A stretch of 64,000 bases of DNA from Candidatus Flexifilum affinis (GTDB lineage Bacteria > Chloroflexota > Anaerolineae > Aggregatilineales > Phototrophicaceae): NCBI GenBank assembly GCA_016713325.1, contig JADJPJ010000002.1:916486-980485 (forward strand), given 5' to 3'. Within the stretch, counting starts at the first letter, position 1. Each line of letters starts with the position of its first letter. The notes under the pieces are model-generated. The model was not told the origin of the DNA, ran no database searches, and saw only the letters and a list, made by a program, of their open reading frames with translations. The translations under genes and the position numbers were made by a program. Shown piece by piece: positions 1-9,765 of the stretch.

Positions 1-163
1 TGCTCAATGCCTTGATGCAGTCCGAGTCAGAACGCTCGTCAAAATAGCGGCGATTCGCTGAAGGGGGGACATGGGGAAGGAACTGAAGCGACATGGTAAG
101 GCAGCCTATCGTTCAGATCGCTATTGCACAGCACCACGGTTCAGCAGTCAGGAGAGATGCAGG

Positions 164-1750
164 ATGAAAGCTCTACCCCGCTTGCTCATGGTTCTTCTCG
201 TCGTCATGCTCGCCGTCAGCGCGGTTTCCGCACAGGACGACGTGCGCAATCTGCGTGTCACCTTCTCGTGGCCCAACTATATCGATCCGGCCGTCGGCAG
301 CGACTTCGCCAGCTCCACGTCGCTGGTCAATCTGTACGACTCGCTGGTCTTCCCAATGGGCGACGGTTCGGTCAGCCAGTGGCTCGCCGAGTCGTGGACG
401 ATCTCCGATGATGGCCTGACCTATACCTTCACGCTGCGTCAGGGCGTCATGTTCCATGACGGGACTGAACTGCTGGCCAGCGACGTCGTCTACAGCTTCA
501 ACCGCCTGAAGGAAATTGGCGAAGGCTACGCCTACCTGCTGCCCGCCGCAACCGTCTCAGCGGCCGATGACTACACCGTCAGCTTCACGCTGGAGCAGCC
601 GAGCGGTCTGTTCCTGCCCAGCCTGGTGCGCCTGTACATCGTCAACGAGGACCTGGTGCGCGCCAACACCAACGCGGATGGCCTGTACGGCGAAAATGGC
701 GATTACGGCAAGGAATGGCTGCTGACCAACGATGCCGGTTCCGGCCCGTACATGGTCGAGGAATTCCCGCTGGCCGAATACCTCCAGCTCACGAAGTTTG
801 ATGGTTGGTGGAATGCCGAGAATTTCAAGGCGGATGCCCCGACCCGCGCCCGCTTCATCGGCACGACCGAGACGGCTACCGTCCGCTCTCTGATGGCCGA
901 TGCAGAGCTGGAAATCACCGATCAGTGGCAGACCAACGAGGCACTGACGGCGCTCGACGGCCTGGATGGCGTAGACATCAAGACCTTCCCGACCATGACG
1001 TCCTTCTATTTCATGATGCACAACAAGCTGGCGCCGCTCGATGACGTCCACTGCCGCCGCGCGGTGGCCTACGCCTTCGACTACTCGCAGGCCGTCGCCC
1101 TGGAATGGCCGGGCACGCAGCAGATGGTCGGCCCTGTCCCGAGCACGGTCGGTGGGCACAACCCGAACGCCACCGTCTACACCCGCGATCTCGACAAGGC
1201 GCGCGAAGAACTGGCCCAGTGCCAGTACGGCGCGGACATCGCCAGCTACCCGATCGACATCGTCTGGGTTGCGGAAGTCCCGGCGGAAGAACGCTTCGCA
1301 CTGCTCTTCCAGGCCAACATGGCGGAGATCGGCATTCCCGTGAACGTTGTCTCCAATCCGTGGCTGAGCGTGGTCGAAAACGCCAGCAGCCAGGAGACCA
1401 GCCCGCACATCGTGACGATTTACGTCGCCTCGGATCTCGCGGAAGCCGGCCTGATGCTCCAGCAGCGCTACCACAGCAGCACGACGGGCACCTGGCAGCA
1501 GAACGAGTGGCTGCTCGATGCGGAAATTGACGCGGCCATTACGGACGCACTGAACACCGCCGACCAGGAAGAACGCTTCGCCAAGTACAGCGAGATTCAG
1601 GCGACGCTCGCCGACCTTTCGCCGTCGCTGTTCATCTACGACCAGCTTCAGAAGCATGCCGTGTCCAGCCGCGTCGAGTGGACACCGGAGGCGAACAGCC
1701 CGGTGATGGGTTACCAGTTCTATCTGCCGCAGATCGGGGCCAACAACTAG
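164..1750 (+). CDS. ABC transporter substrate-binding protein, peptide/nickel family 5
   Basis: Extracytoplasmic binding protein of the DppA/OppA family (SBP_bac_5), 528 residues, the usual length. A signal peptide occupies about residues 1-23 (KALPRLL, hydrophobic core, cleavage after AVSA); there is no lipobox Cys. The body has the family pattern of the class C fold, with segments such as LAESWTISDDGLTYTF and FHDGTELLASDVVYSFNRL. The ATG at 164 was chosen over one at 71 because GGAGAG lies 7 bases upstream and the signal peptide starts there. It is the first gene of an importer operon leading into hydantoinase genes, so the ligand may be a peptide or cyclic amide; the ligand itself is inference. 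Confidence 0.9.
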   Translation: MKALPRLLMVLLVVMLAVSAVSAQDDVRNLRVTFSWPNYIDPAVGSDFASSTSLVNLYDSLVFPMGDGSVSQWLAESWTISDDGLTYTFTLRQGVMFHDGTELLASDVVYSFNRLKEIGEGYAYLLPAATVSAADDYTVSFTLEQPSGLFLPSLVRLYIVNEDLVRANTNADGLYGENGDYGKEWLLTNDAGSGPYMVEEFPLAEYLQLTKFDGWWNAENFKADAPTRARFIGTTETATVRSLMADAELEITDQWQTNEALTALDGLDGVDIKTFPTMTSFYFMMHNKLAPLDDVHCRRAVAYAFDYSQAVALEWPGTQQMVGPVPSTVGGHNPNATVYTRDLDKAREELAQCQYGADIASYPIDIVWVAEVPAEERFALLFQANMAEIGIPVNVVSNPWLSVVENASSQETSPHIVTIYVASDLAEAGLMLQQRYHSSTTGTWQQNEWLLDAEIDAAITDALNTADQEERFAKYSEIQATLADLSPSLFIYDQLQKHAVSSRVEWTPEANSPVMGYQFYLPQIGANN

Positions 1751-1779
1751 TCTCGTCCGGTTGCACTTGCAGAATCAAG

Positions 1780-1811
1780 CATGGGGAGGAGCCCTCAGGC
1801 TTCTCCCCATG
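1780..1811 (+). promoter_or_regulatory. Intercistronic hairpin after the binding-protein gene
   Basis: A 14-bp stem (1780-1793 with 1798-1811, one G-U pair) and a CTCA loop lie between the binding-protein gene and the first permease. No T run follows, so it is more likely an mRNA-stabilising or partial termination element than a full terminator. Similar hairpins occur at 12145 and 57639 in the same position of the other two importer operons. Confidence 0.7.
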
Positions 1812-1838
1812 TCCCTGACCCTGCTGTAAAGTGAGCAC

Positions 1839-2900
1839 GTGGTCGAAATGCAGAAAAGACTCGATTCGCTGCGCCATCTGGCGCTCTTTCTGGCAAGGCG
1901 CCTGCTTCAGTCGATCTTTGTGCTGTTCGGGCTGTCGATCCTGATATTCACCATCGCCCGAGTGCTGCCCGGCGACCCGGCTCGCACGGCGCTGGGGGCA
2001 CGTGCGCCTCAGGAAACGGTGGATCGACTGCGCGAGGAGATGCACCTCAACGATACGCTGCCCGTCCAGTACATCTACTGGCTGGGCGATGCCCTTCGCG
2101 GTGACTTCGGCATGTCGCTGGTGACCCGTCGCGACGTGACCGTCGATATCGCGGAATTTCTTCCGGCCTCGCTGGAACTGGTGATCTATGCCGGCATCCT
2201 GACGCTGATCGGCGGGATCGTCCTGGGCACGTTGTCTGCCCGCTACAAAGATACCTGGGTGGACAACCTGATCCGCATTCTCTCGTATGCCGGTGTGGTG
2301 ACTCCCGCCTTCATCTTTGCCATTGTGTTCCTGCTGGTCTTCGGGCTGGCGCTCGACTGGCTGCCGTCGATCGGCCGTCTGAGTGAGGGTGTGCCCAGGC
2401 CGCCGTTCGTGACCGGGCTTCTCACGATCGATGCCTTGCTGGCAGGCCAGTTTGCGACCTTCTGGGATGCGCTTCAGCACCTGATCATGCCGGCGGTCGC
2501 GCTGGCGCTCGGGTCGATGGCGCAGGAAGCGCGCATCACCCGCGCCACCATGTCCGACAATCTCACGAAGGACTACATCGCCGCCGAACGCGCGCTTGGC
2601 ATTCCGGAGCGCGTGGTGATGGGGCGGTTCCTGCTCAAGCCTTCCCTGATCCCGACGATCTCGATCTTCGCGCTCGACTTCGCGGCCAACCTCGCCAACG
2701 CCTTTCTGGTCGAACTGATCTTCAACTGGCCCGGCATCTCGCGCTACGGCGTCAACGCCATGCTGCGCAAGGACCTGAATGCGATCGCCGCGGTGATTCT
2801 GATCCTGGGGGTGGTCTTCATCATCATGAACATCGCGGTCGACCTCGTCGTCGGGGCGCTCGATCCTCGTATCCGCCTGCGGGCGGCAAGGAGTGATTGA
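1839..2900 (+). CDS. ABC transporter permease, DppB type
   Basis: Inner-membrane permease of a dipeptide/oligopeptide importer, 353 residues, about six membrane segments. The N-terminal signature GLSILIFTIARVLPGDPA is typical of DppB/OppB, and the EAA-loop that contacts the ATPase is seen as AAERALGIPERVVMGRFLLK at about residues 248-267. The GTG at 1839 and an ATG at 1848 are both possible starts; neither has a strong Shine-Dalgarno. The stop codon overlaps the next gene start (TGATG), indicating translational coupling with the second permease. Confidence 0.88.
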   Translation: MVEMQKRLDSLRHLALFLARRLLQSIFVLFGLSILIFTIARVLPGDPARTALGARAPQETVDRLREEMHLNDTLPVQYIYWLGDALRGDFGMSLVTRRDVTVDIAEFLPASLELVIYAGILTLIGGIVLGTLSARYKDTWVDNLIRILSYAGVVTPAFIFAIVFLLVFGLALDWLPSIGRLSEGVPRPPFVTGLLTIDALLAGQFATFWDALQHLIMPAVALALGSMAQEARITRATMSDNLTKDYIAAERALGIPERVVMGRFLLKPSLIPTISIFALDFAANLANAFLVELIFNWPGISRYGVNAMLRKDLNAIAAVILILGVVFIIMNIAVDLVVGALDPRIRLRAARSD

Positions 2901-3841
2901 TGCTCAGCAACGCTTCCCAAACCGGCTCCATGGCGTCAGCGCGTACGGCTATCGACCCGGAACGCCTCGCCCAGATCGAGCGGCAGAACCGCCGCGAACG
3001 CTGGGGGCGCGCCTGGTACAAGTTCTCGCGCAACCCGCTCTCGGTGCTCGGTCTGATTATGGTCGTGACCATCACGCTGATGGCCATTTTCGCGCCGATC
3101 GTCGCGCCATACCCGGCACATGCGGAGCCATTCACCGATTTCGCCAACGCCAGCAAGCCGCCGAGCACGCAGAATCTGTTTGGCACCGATGAGATCGGCC
3201 GCGACATTCTGAGCCGCTCCATCTTCGGCTTTCGCTACGCGTTGGTGATGGGTATCGCGGTCCTGGCGCTGGTCGTTCCGGTGGGCGTGCTGCTCGGCCT
3301 GGTCGCCGGCTATTTCCAGGGGACCCTCATCGACACCGTCATCATGCGTGTGACCGACATCTTTCTGTCGGTGCCGCCGCTGATTCTGGCGCTGGCGGTT
3401 GCCTCCGTCCTGCAGCCCAACCTGACTAACTCGATGTTCGCCGTCTCGCTGATGTGGTGGCCGTGGTACACCCGCTTGGTCTACGGGCTGGCCAGCGCGC
3501 TGCGCAACGAGTACTTTGTCGTCGCGGCGGAGACGATCGGCGCGGGGACGCCGCACATCCTGTTCCGCGAGATCCTGCCCAACATGGTCTCACCGATCCT
3601 GACCAAGATGAGCCTGGACATGGGCTGGGTGGTCATCATCGGTTCCATGCTCAGCTTCGTCGGGCTGGGTGTCCAGCCGCCGACGCCGGGCCTCGGAACA
3701 ATGGTGGCGTCCGGGGCGCGCTTCTTGCCCGATCAGTGGTGGATTGCCATTTTTCCGGCGCTGGCCATCGTGGTGGTCGTGCTCGGTTTCAACTTGCTGG
3801 GCGATGGACTTCGCGACCTGTTCTCTGCAGAGGAGTCGTAG
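2900..3841 (+). CDS. ABC transporter permease, DppC type
   Basis: Second membrane subunit of the peptide-type importer, 313 residues. It has the OppC_N region (cytoplasmic basic stretch then a membrane segment, NPLSVLGLIMVVTITLMAIF), the conserved GTDEIGRDILSRSIFG segment, and the EAA loop AAETIGAGTPHILFREILPN. The ATG at 2900 overlaps the previous stop and has AAGGAG six bases upstream; a TTG at 2897 is less likely. DppB-DppC pairs form the heterodimeric channel that works with the two following ATPases. Confidence 0.9.
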   Translation: MLSNASQTGSMASARTAIDPERLAQIERQNRRERWGRAWYKFSRNPLSVLGLIMVVTITLMAIFAPIVAPYPAHAEPFTDFANASKPPSTQNLFGTDEIGRDILSRSIFGFRYALVMGIAVLALVVPVGVLLGLVAGYFQGTLIDTVIMRVTDIFLSVPPLILALAVASVLQPNLTNSMFAVSLMWWPWYTRLVYGLASALRNEYFVVAAETIGAGTPHILFREILPNMVSPILTKMSLDMGWVVIIGSMLSFVGLGVQPPTPGLGTMVASGARFLPDQWWIAIFPALAIVVVVLGFNLLGDGLRDLFSAEES

Positions 3842-3844
3842 GCC

Positions 3845-4873
3845 ATGCCTGCCCAGACGCTCCTCGAAGTCAAAAACCTGTCGGTCAGCTTCCGCGTCTA
3901 CGGCGGCCTGCTGCGCGTGCTGGACGGCGTCAACCTGACGGTGCATGCCGGCGAAAAAGTTGGACTGGTCGGCGAGACCGGCTGCGGCAAAACGACGACG
4001 ATGAAGACGATATTGCGGGTTGTTCCACAGCCACCTGCCATCATCGATTCTGGTGAGATTCTGTTCAAGGGCCGGCCGGTCCTTAAAATGCGTCAGGGCG
4101 AACTGACGGAAATGCGCGGCCAGGGCATCTCGATGATCTTTCAGGACCCGACGGCGGCGCTCAACCCGGTGTTCACGGTGGGGCAGCAGCTCGAAGCAGC
4201 CATACGCTACGCCTCGCCGGAAAGCCGAAAGTTATCGCGCCAGGAAGTGCGGCAGCGGGCCATCCGGGCGCTGTCCGAAGTGGCGCTGGCCGACCCTGAA
4301 CGTCTGCTCGACAGCTATCCGGCCCAGCTCAGCGGCGGCATGCGCCAGCGTGTGTGCATCGGCATGGCGCTGAGCACCGAGCCGGAGCTGCTGATCGCCG
4401 ACGAGCCGGGGACGGCGCTGGACGTGACGATACAGGATCAGGTGCTGCGCCTGCTGCGCGGGCTGGTCGAGGAAAAGCACACGTCGGTCATCCTGATTAC
4501 CCACACCCTGGGAGTGGTGCGCCAGACCACCGACCGCGTGTACGTCATGTATGCCGGCAGCGTGGTCGAGATTGCGCCGACGAAGCGCCTGTTCGCGCGC
4601 CCATCGCACCCTTATACGCAGGGCCTGATGGCAGCCGTGCCGCGCCTTTCCGGAGGCGGCATCAGCGATGGTATCCCCGGACGCATTCCGGATTACATGA
4701 GTCCGCCCACCGGATGCCGATTTCATCCGCGCTGTCCCCATGCCATGGCCGTGTGCAAGCGGGAGAAGCCGCCGCTGATGCACATCGAGGATTCCGAGCA
4801 TCAGGCGGCCTGCTTCCTGTATGACACGCCGGAACGTGTTCAGCAGTACCAGCGGGAGGGGGCGGCCCTATGA
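3845..4873 (+). CDS. ABC transporter ATP-binding protein, DppD type
   Basis: Cytoplasmic ATPase of the importer, 342 residues. Walker A GETGCGKT is at residues 43-50, the Q-loop in [12 protein letters not shown], the signature LSGGMRQRV and Walker [13 protein letters not shown] follow in order, and the C-terminus has the oligopeptide-transporter extension with [12 protein letters not shown], which in DppD/OppD proteins can hold a metal cluster or Cys motif. AGGAG is nine bases before the ATG. It pairs with the next gene, which overlaps it by ATGA. Confidence 0.92.
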   Translation: MPAQTLLEVKNLSVSFRVYGGLLRVLDGVNLTVHAGEKVGLVGETGCGKTTTMKTILRVVPQPPAIIDSGEILFKGRPVLKMRQGELTEMRGQGISMIFQDPTAALNPVFTVGQQLEAAIRYASPESRKLSRQEVRQRAIRALSEVALADPERLLDSYPAQLSGGMRQRVCIGMALSTEPELLIADEPGTALDVTIQDQVLRLLRGLVEEKHTSVILITHTLGVVRQTTDRVYVMYAGSVVEIAPTKRLFARPSHPYTQGLMAAVPRLSGGGISDGIPGRIPDYMSPPTGCRFHPRCPHAMAVCKREKPPLMHIEDSEHQAACFLYDTPERVQQYQREGAAL

Positions 4874-5901
4874 GCGACACAATCCTGCGCGTCGAGAACC
4901 TGAGAAAGCACTTCGTGGTCGGCCACAAGGGGATGATTCGCCGCGAACCGGTGACCGTCAAGGCCGTGGATGGCGTCTCATTCGAGATCCAGGCGGGCGA
5001 AACGGTCGGGTTGGTGGGCGAGTCTGGCTCGGGCAAGAGCACCATCGCCTACATTGCTATGGGCATGTACCTGCCGACCAGCGGAACGATTTACTACCGC
5101 GACCGCAATCTGTTCGCCGAGAAGAAGCGGCCGCTCGACCTGAAACGCGAGATCCAGATTGTCTTTCAGGACCCGAGTTCGTCGCTCAACCCCCGGCAGA
5201 CGGTCCGGCAGATTCTCGAACTGCCGCTGCGCATCCACCAGCCGAAGTCCAACCGTCTGGAAGAGGTGGTGCGCCTGCTGGACATGGTCGATCTGCCGGC
5301 GGAAGTGATGCACAAGTATCCCCGCCAGTTGAGCGGCGGCGAGCGCCAGATCGTGGCGATTGCCCGTGCGCTGGCCACACGCCCGTCGCTGATCGTGCTG
5401 GACGAGCCGACGTCCGCGCTGGACGTCTCGGTGCAGGGGAAAGTGATTAACCTGCTCATTCGCCTCCAGCGGGACCTGGGGCTGACCTACCTGTTCATCT
5501 CTCACGATCTGAGCGTGATGCGCAACTTCGCCAGCCGGGTCGCCATTCTGTATCTGGGTCGCATTGCCGAAGTTGCCTCGACCCGGCAGTTTTTCGAGAG
5601 TCCGCAGCATCCCTATACGCAGATGCTGCTGTCATCCATCCCGGTCATCTCCGAAGAGGAGGAACGCCTACGACCGGCCAAAGTGGTTTCATCCGGCGAG
5701 ATTCCCAGCCCGGTCAACCTGCCGCCAGGGTGCAGCTTCCACACGCGCTGCCCCTACATCATGGATGCATGCAAGAAGGTGGACCCGGTGCTGGTCAGTG
5801 TCGGTGAAAACGGGCATGTCGCGCGCTGCCATCTGCATTCCCAACCGATTGGGGATGCGCAGGAGGCTAGCGCGTCGCTTGCCCAGGCAAAAAGTGGTTA
5901 A
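4870..5901 (+). CDS. ABC transporter ATP-binding protein, DppF type
   Basis: Second ATPase of the importer, 343 residues. Walker A GESGSGKS is at residues 50-57, then Q-loop IVFQDPSSSLNPRQT, signature LSGGERQIV, Walker B IVLDEPTSALDVS, and the C-terminal GCSFHTRCPYIMDAC extension. It starts at an ATGA overlap with the DppD gene, so both ATPases should be made in equal amounts. Only about 60 bases separate it from the hydantoinase A gene, and no terminator is visible between them, so transporter and enzymes look like one transcription unit. Confidence 0.92.
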   Translation: MSDTILRVENLRKHFVVGHKGMIRREPVTVKAVDGVSFEIQAGETVGLVGESGSGKSTIAYIAMGMYLPTSGTIYYRDRNLFAEKKRPLDLKREIQIVFQDPSSSLNPRQTVRQILELPLRIHQPKSNRLEEVVRLLDMVDLPAEVMHKYPRQLSGGERQIVAIARALATRPSLIVLDEPTSALDVSVQGKVINLLIRLQRDLGLTYLFISHDLSVMRNFASRVAILYLGRIAEVASTRQFFESPQHPYTQMLLSSIPVISEEEERLRPAKVVSSGEIPSPVNLPPGCSFHTRCPYIMDACKKVDPVLVSVGENGHVARCHLHSQPIGDAQEASASLAQAKSG

Positions 5902-5963
5902 CAGTACACCGTTGTTTGCAGGACCGTTGTCTGGAAGGACGCTGTCATGAAGGAGATAAGTCG

Positions 5964-8003
5964 ATGCGTGTTTCTGTTGATGTAGGAGGAACGTTCACCG
6001 ACGTGATCGTTCTGGACGAGGATACCGGGCGCATCCGTTTGGAAAAAGTACAGACGACGCCGTCCAATCCGGCGGACGGTGTGCTGCAGGGCTTCCAGAA
6101 GGCAGGGGCCGCGCCGGAAGCGATCCGCTTCTTTGTGCACGGCACGACGCTCGGCATCAACGCCATGCTCACCCGCTCCGGGGCCAAGGTGGCCATCGTC
6201 ACGACCATGGGCTTCCGGGATGTCTACATCCTGGGACGAACCGACCGTCGGCCGATGTACGACTTCAAGTATCACAAACCGGAGTCGCTGGTGCCTCGCT
6301 ATCTGTGCTTCGAGGTGGAAGAACGCCTCAACTATAAGGGCGTGGCGCTGACGCCGTTCAACCGCGAAAGTGCGTGCGAGGTGGTCCGCAAGATCAAGAG
6401 CCACGGCGTGCAGTCGGTGGCGGTTTGCTTCCTGCACAGCTACGTCAACCCGGAACACGAGCTGCTGATGGAGCAGGTGTTCAAGGAAGAGGCGCCGGAG
6501 ATTTCGGTCACGCTGTCGCACCATCTGAATCGCGAGTATCGTGAGTACGAGCGTACCAGTACCACCGTCATCGATGCCTACGTCAAGCCGATCACCCGCA
6601 CCTATCTAACCCGTCTGAATGATGAGTTGAAGAACGGCGGTTTCGATGGCCACTTCCTGATGACGCGTTCTGGCGGCGGCGCCATGACGCTGGAATCGGC
6701 CAAGGAACAACCAGTCCACCTCGTGCTTTCAGGGCCGGCGGGCGGTGTCGTCGGCGGGGCCTATCTGGGCAAGCTGATCGGCCACCCGAACCTTATCACG
6801 TTTGACATGGGCGGCACCAGCCTGGACGCCTCGCTCATCGCCAACGGCGAACCAGGCATCGAAAACGTCGCCGAATTCCAGACCCTGCCCATCTCCATTC
6901 CGACGATCGACATTCACACCATCGGTGCCGGCGGCGGATCGATGGCCTGGGTGGATGCCGGCGGGCACCTCCAGGTCGGGCCGAAGAGCGCAGGCGCGGA
7001 CCCCGGTCCGGCGTGCTATGGCAAGGGCGGGCAGAATGCCACTTTCACCGATGCGGCTCTGACGATCGGCTTCCTTGACCCCAACAACTTCCTGGGCGGG
7101 GAGATCACCATTAACCCGGCGCTGGCCCGCGAGGCCATCCAGCGGATTGGCGACCAGATCGGTATGAATGTCGAGGAGACCGCGGCGGGCATCGTCCACA
7201 TCAGCGAGGCGAAAATGGCCGGCGCGGTGCGCGTCATCTCCATCGAGCGCGGCTACCACCCGAGAGACTTCGCCCTGTGTGCCTTTGGCGGCGGTGGCGC
7301 TTTTGTGGCTGCCAACGTCGCCCGCGAACTGGGCATTCCGCGCGCCATTATCCCCCCGGGTCCGGGCAATTTCTCGGCCTTCGGCATGCTGATGGTCGAC
7401 GTAGTACACGACTACGCCCAGACCTCGATCACCAATCTGGCGAACCTGGATGTGCAGCAGGTCAATGGGGTCTACGAGACTCTTGCCGCCCAGGGAGGCG
7501 AAGCGCTGGCGGCCGACGGCTTCGAGCCGGAGCGGCAGACATACATCCCGACGGCCGAGCTTCGCTACCGCGGTCAGGAACACACGGTCAATGTGCCCAT
7601 GCCAGGCATTCAACTGACGCCGGAACACGTCCCCGTCATTGTCGAGGCCTTCAATGCGCTGCACCAGCAGAAGTACGGCCACAGCATGCATGATGATCCG
7701 ATTGAGATCGTCACATTGCGTCTGCGCGCTGTCGGCCTGCTGCCGCGCCCGAGCCTTCCGAAGTGGGATATCGCGGGCGGGCAGGTGGCCGCCGCGCGCA
7801 AGGGCGAACGCGCGGTCTACCTGCGTGGCGCGGGCTGGCAGACGTACCAGGTCTACGACCGTTTCAAGCTGGGCATCGGCGATGTGATCCCCGGTCCCGC
7901 GATTGTCGAAGAGCCAAGCTCGACGACGATGGTGCACACCGGCGATACTCTGTCGGTGGGCGAATACGGCGAGCTGATCATCGACGTGGCAAAGATAGAC
8001 TGA
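5964..8003 (+). CDS. hyuA: Hydantoinase/oxoprolinase family protein, subunit A
   Basis: ATP-dependent amidohydrolase subunit of the HyuA/5-oxoprolinase alpha family, 679 residues. The ASKHA-type phosphate loop GGTFTD is at residues 8-13; further on are HGTT, FDMGGTSLDASLI, HTIGAGGGSMAW and GADPGPACYG, all hallmarks of the family. Known members hydrolyse hydantoins, N-methylhydantoins or 5-oxoproline with ATP; acetone and acetophenone carboxylases are relatives. AAGGAGAT lies 7 bases before the ATG at 5964. It is followed by the B subunit after 19 bases. The specific substrate cannot be told from sequence. Confidence 0.9.
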   Translation: MRVSVDVGGTFTDVIVLDEDTGRIRLEKVQTTPSNPADGVLQGFQKAGAAPEAIRFFVHGTTLGINAMLTRSGAKVAIVTTMGFRDVYILGRTDRRPMYDFKYHKPESLVPRYLCFEVEERLNYKGVALTPFNRESACEVVRKIKSHGVQSVAVCFLHSYVNPEHELLMEQVFKEEAPEISVTLSHHLNREYREYERTSTTVIDAYVKPITRTYLTRLNDELKNGGFDGHFLMTRSGGGAMTLESAKEQPVHLVLSGPAGGVVGGAYLGKLIGHPNLITFDMGGTSLDASLIANGEPGIENVAEFQTLPISIPTIDIHTIGAGGGSMAWVDAGGHLQVGPKSAGADPGPACYGKGGQNATFTDAALTIGFLDPNNFLGGEITINPALAREAIQRIGDQIGMNVEETAAGIVHISEAKMAGAVRVISIERGYHPRDFALCAFGGGGAFVAANVARELGIPRAIIPPGPGNFSAFGMLMVDVVHDYAQTSITNLANLDVQQVNGVYETLAAQGGEALAADGFEPERQTYIPTAELRYRGQEHTVNVPMPGIQLTPEHVPVIVEAFNALHQQKYGHSMHDDPIEIVTLRLRAVGLLPRPSLPKWDIAGGQVAAARKGERAVYLRGAGWQTYQVYDRFKLGIGDVIPGPAIVEEPSSTTMVHTGDTLSVGEYGELIIDVAKID

Positions 8004-8022
8004 CGGAGAGAGGGAACCGATC

Positions 8023-9750
8023 ATGGTGAAGTTGGATCAAATCACGGTAGAAGTCATCCGCAACTATCTCCTCTCGGCGGCCAACGAGATGGAGCGCAAC
8101 CTGATGCGCACCTCGTACAACACCATCATCTACGAGATTCGCGACTTTGGCCTCGGGATTTATGACGACAAGTGCCGTATGCTGGCGGAATCGCCCGGCC
8201 TGGCCGTGTTCACCCGCGGCAACGACTACGGCATTCAGAAGACGATCGACTTTGTCGGCCTGGACAACATCAAGCCGGGCGACCTGATGCTGACCAGCTA
8301 TCCTTACTGGTCGTCGGCGCACCCGCTGGACGTGCTGGCGGTCTCGCCGATTTTCTACAAGAACGAGCTGATTGGTTTCACCGCCATCAAGCAGCACTAT
8401 CTGGATCTGGGCCAGAAGGACGCCGGTTATATCCTGGACTCGATCGATGTGTTCCAGGAAGGCCTGCTTATGCCTGGCCTGAAGATCTACAAGGAAGGCG
8501 TTCTGGACAAGGAAATCCTGAACCTGATCCGGTTCAACAGCCGCCTGCCCGATCGGGTCATCGGCGACATGAACGCGCAGATCTCGGCCTGCCGCACCGG
8601 CGAGCGCCGCGTGGTGGAGCTGGTGGACCGCTTTGGGGTGGAGACCTTCCGCACGGCCGTCGAGGAAATTCTCGACCACGGCGAACGTCTGGCGCGGGCG
8701 CGTCTGGCTGAACTGCCGAAGGGCACGTGGACTGCCGTCGATTGGGCCGACGACGATGGCATCGACAAGGACACGATGCTCAAGATGCAGGTGACCGTGA
8801 CGATCACCGACGACGAGTTCATCGTCGACTGGTCGGGCAGCCACGGGCGTACCAAGGGCCCGATGAACCTGCCGATCGGCCTCACACTCGGCGTGAGCGG
8901 CCTGGCCTTCAAGGGCGTCACCACGCCGGACGTTCCCGCCAATGAGGGACACTATCGGCCGCTCAAGGTGATCGCGCCGCCCGGCGAGCTGATGCACGCG
9001 CTGCCGCCGTCGCCGACTTTCACCGTGTGGTGTGGTCTGCTTGCGCCTGAGGTGATTCTGAAGGCACTGTCGCAGGGTATGCCCGAACGCGTGCCTGCCT
9101 GTTCCGGCGGCGATGTCTTCGACGTCATGGGCCTGGGTGTCCACCCCGAAAACGGGCTCCCGTGGCTGGAGGCGACCAACGAAGCGGTCGGCTTTGGTGC
9201 GTATGAGGGCAGCGATGGCGAAGATGCCATCATGCACCTGTCCGAGCCGGGCTGCCGCAACAACCCAGTCGAGGTGCTGGAGGCCAAAGCGCCCTGGCTG
9301 ATCGACACCTATCATATGCGCCGCGACTCCGGTGGTCCGGGCGAATACCGGGGCGGCGTCGGTGTGACGCGCGTCTATCGTTTCCTGTGCCCGACGACGG
9401 CGCTGACTCTGGTCAAGAAAACCAAGTCACCGCCCTGGGGCATTGGCGGCGGCCACGACGGCGAAGCCGGACGCGTCATTGTGCGACCGGGGACGCCGCA
9501 AGAAGAGGTGACCGGGGCGATCTACGATTACTTCGACGAGGGTGACATCCTCTCTAACAACTCGGGCGGTGGCGGCGGTTGGGGCGATCCGTTCAAGCGT
9601 GACCCAAAGCGCGTGCTGAGTGATGTGATGAACGACTACGTCTCGATCGAAAGCGCGCGCCAGGATTACGGCGTCGTGATCGACCCGCAGACGATGACCA
9701 TTGACCAGGCGGCGACCCAGGCGCTTCGCAGCGTCGGCCGCCCAGCTTAA
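8023..9750 (+). CDS. hyuB: Hydantoinase B/oxoprolinase family protein
   Basis: Partner subunit of HyuA, 575 residues, within the usual 520-600 range. It begins with the family segment TVEVIRNYLLSAANEMERNL and has MRTSYNTIIYEIRDFG, RDSGGPGEYRGGVG and the C-terminal glycine-rich GGGGGWGDPF. A and B subunits form the active amidohydrolase complex in the cytoplasm. A purine-rich GGAGAGAGGGA precedes the ATG. Position directly after hyuA and 15 bases before the Ldh2-type gene supports one catabolic operon. Confidence 0.9.
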   Translation: MVKLDQITVEVIRNYLLSAANEMERNLMRTSYNTIIYEIRDFGLGIYDDKCRMLAESPGLAVFTRGNDYGIQKTIDFVGLDNIKPGDLMLTSYPYWSSAHPLDVLAVSPIFYKNELIGFTAIKQHYLDLGQKDAGYILDSIDVFQEGLLMPGLKIYKEGVLDKEILNLIRFNSRLPDRVIGDMNAQISACRTGERRVVELVDRFGVETFRTAVEEILDHGERLARARLAELPKGTWTAVDWADDDGIDKDTMLKMQVTVTITDDEFIVDWSGSHGRTKGPMNLPIGLTLGVSGLAFKGVTTPDVPANEGHYRPLKVIAPPGELMHALPPSPTFTVWCGLLAPEVILKALSQGMPERVPACSGGDVFDVMGLGVHPENGLPWLEATNEAVGFGAYEGSDGEDAIMHLSEPGCRNNPVEVLEAKAPWLIDTYHMRRDSGGPGEYRGGVGVTRVYRFLCPTTALTLVKKTKSPPWGIGGGHDGEAGRVIVRPGTPQEEVTGAIYDYFDEGDILSNNSGGGGGWGDPFKRDPKRVLSDVMNDYVSIESARQDYGVVIDPQTMTIDQAATQALRSVGRPA

Positions 9751-9765
9751 GGAACGAACCAGATC

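Noticed and set aside
557..1657. Long minus-strand reading frame opposite the binding-protein gene
   Set aside because: It is the reverse frame of a strongly conserved gene in GC-rich DNA; no similarity, no ribosome site and no promoter.
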